From Argyresthia goedartella (Eukaryota > Arthropoda > Insecta > Lepidoptera > Argyresthiidae), in NCBI GenBank assembly GCA_949825045.1, contig OX463807.1, positions 33,438,749 to 33,502,748 on the forward strand: DNA of 64,000 nt. Reading direction: 5' to 3'. Below the pieces are notes generated by a model. That model had not been told where the DNA came from and searched no databases. It saw only the letters and a program-made list of their open reading frames with translations. Position numbers and translations under genes: made by a program. Below, one piece after another: positions 63,942 through 64,000 of the stretch (its first letter is position 1; each line of letters begins with the position of its first letter).

Positions 63942-64000
63942 AAAAAACCGGTCAAGTGTGAGTCGGACGCGGGCACGAAGGGTTCCGTACCACCGTACAA
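63942..64000 (-). repeat. 'GTTCCGTA' repeat, copy running off the window
   Basis: Minus strand: GGTACGGAACCCTTCGTGCC, then AAACCGGT-type end. Same terminus as 34440-34497. Confidence 0.85.

Overview
The window reads as nuclear DNA of a moth or butterfly: AT-rich, intron-scale spacing, and almost entirely built from mobile elements of lepidopteran type. These include BEL/Pao and Ty3/gypsy LTR elements, CR1/Jockey-, RTE- and R4/Dong-like LINEs, a Helitron, a hAT, two tRNA-derived SINE families and several hairpin-forming small repeats. No rRNA, true tRNA, CRISPR or bacterial-style operon is present. The assignment rests on recognised protein motifs and on repeats I know as common in Lepidoptera. 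No search was run.

Layout. 1-5.8 kb: a BEL/Pao element on the minus strand, cut by the window edge. Its gag-protease and reverse transcriptase (RT)-integrase are separated by a single in-frame TAA, and its 5' LTR lies near 5.54-5.81 kb beside an older BEL gag fragment (5.83-6.36 kb). 7.9-12.0 kb: an R4/Dong-like LINE relic on the plus strand, split by a cluster of other insertions. 12.4-15.0 kb: a decayed Helitron, a hairpin repeat and a 3 x 108 bp tandem array. 17 kb: an 81-bp perfect inverted repeat, then an RTE relic. 19.34-25.57 kb: a complete Ty3/gypsy element with both LTRs and a 4-bp target duplication; its Gag carries a long arginine/serine-repeat N-terminus. 26.7-28.9 kb: the only candidate host-type gene, a small spliced Gly/Arg-rich protein on the minus strand. 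29-48 kb: SINEs, LINE tails, a 449-bp hAT derivative with target duplication, microsatellites and long stretches with no gene. 48.2-60.8 kb: a plus-strand CR1/Jockey-type LINE interrupted by an env-bearing Ty3/gypsy (errantivirus-like) element at 51,008-59,395 and by a SINE at 59.6-59.85 kb. 60.8-64 kb: further LINE, SINE and unclassified repeats.

How the parts work together. The LTR elements encode Gag (particle), protease, RT/RNase H and integrase, and one also an envelope glycoprotein. LINEs supply RT that SINEs probably borrow. Nesting gives a relative order of insertion at several sites. The errantivirus-like element has a UUUAAAC heptamer directly before the gag stop, placing pol in the -1 frame, and its LTRs are almost identical, so it is young despite nonsense codons in pol and env.
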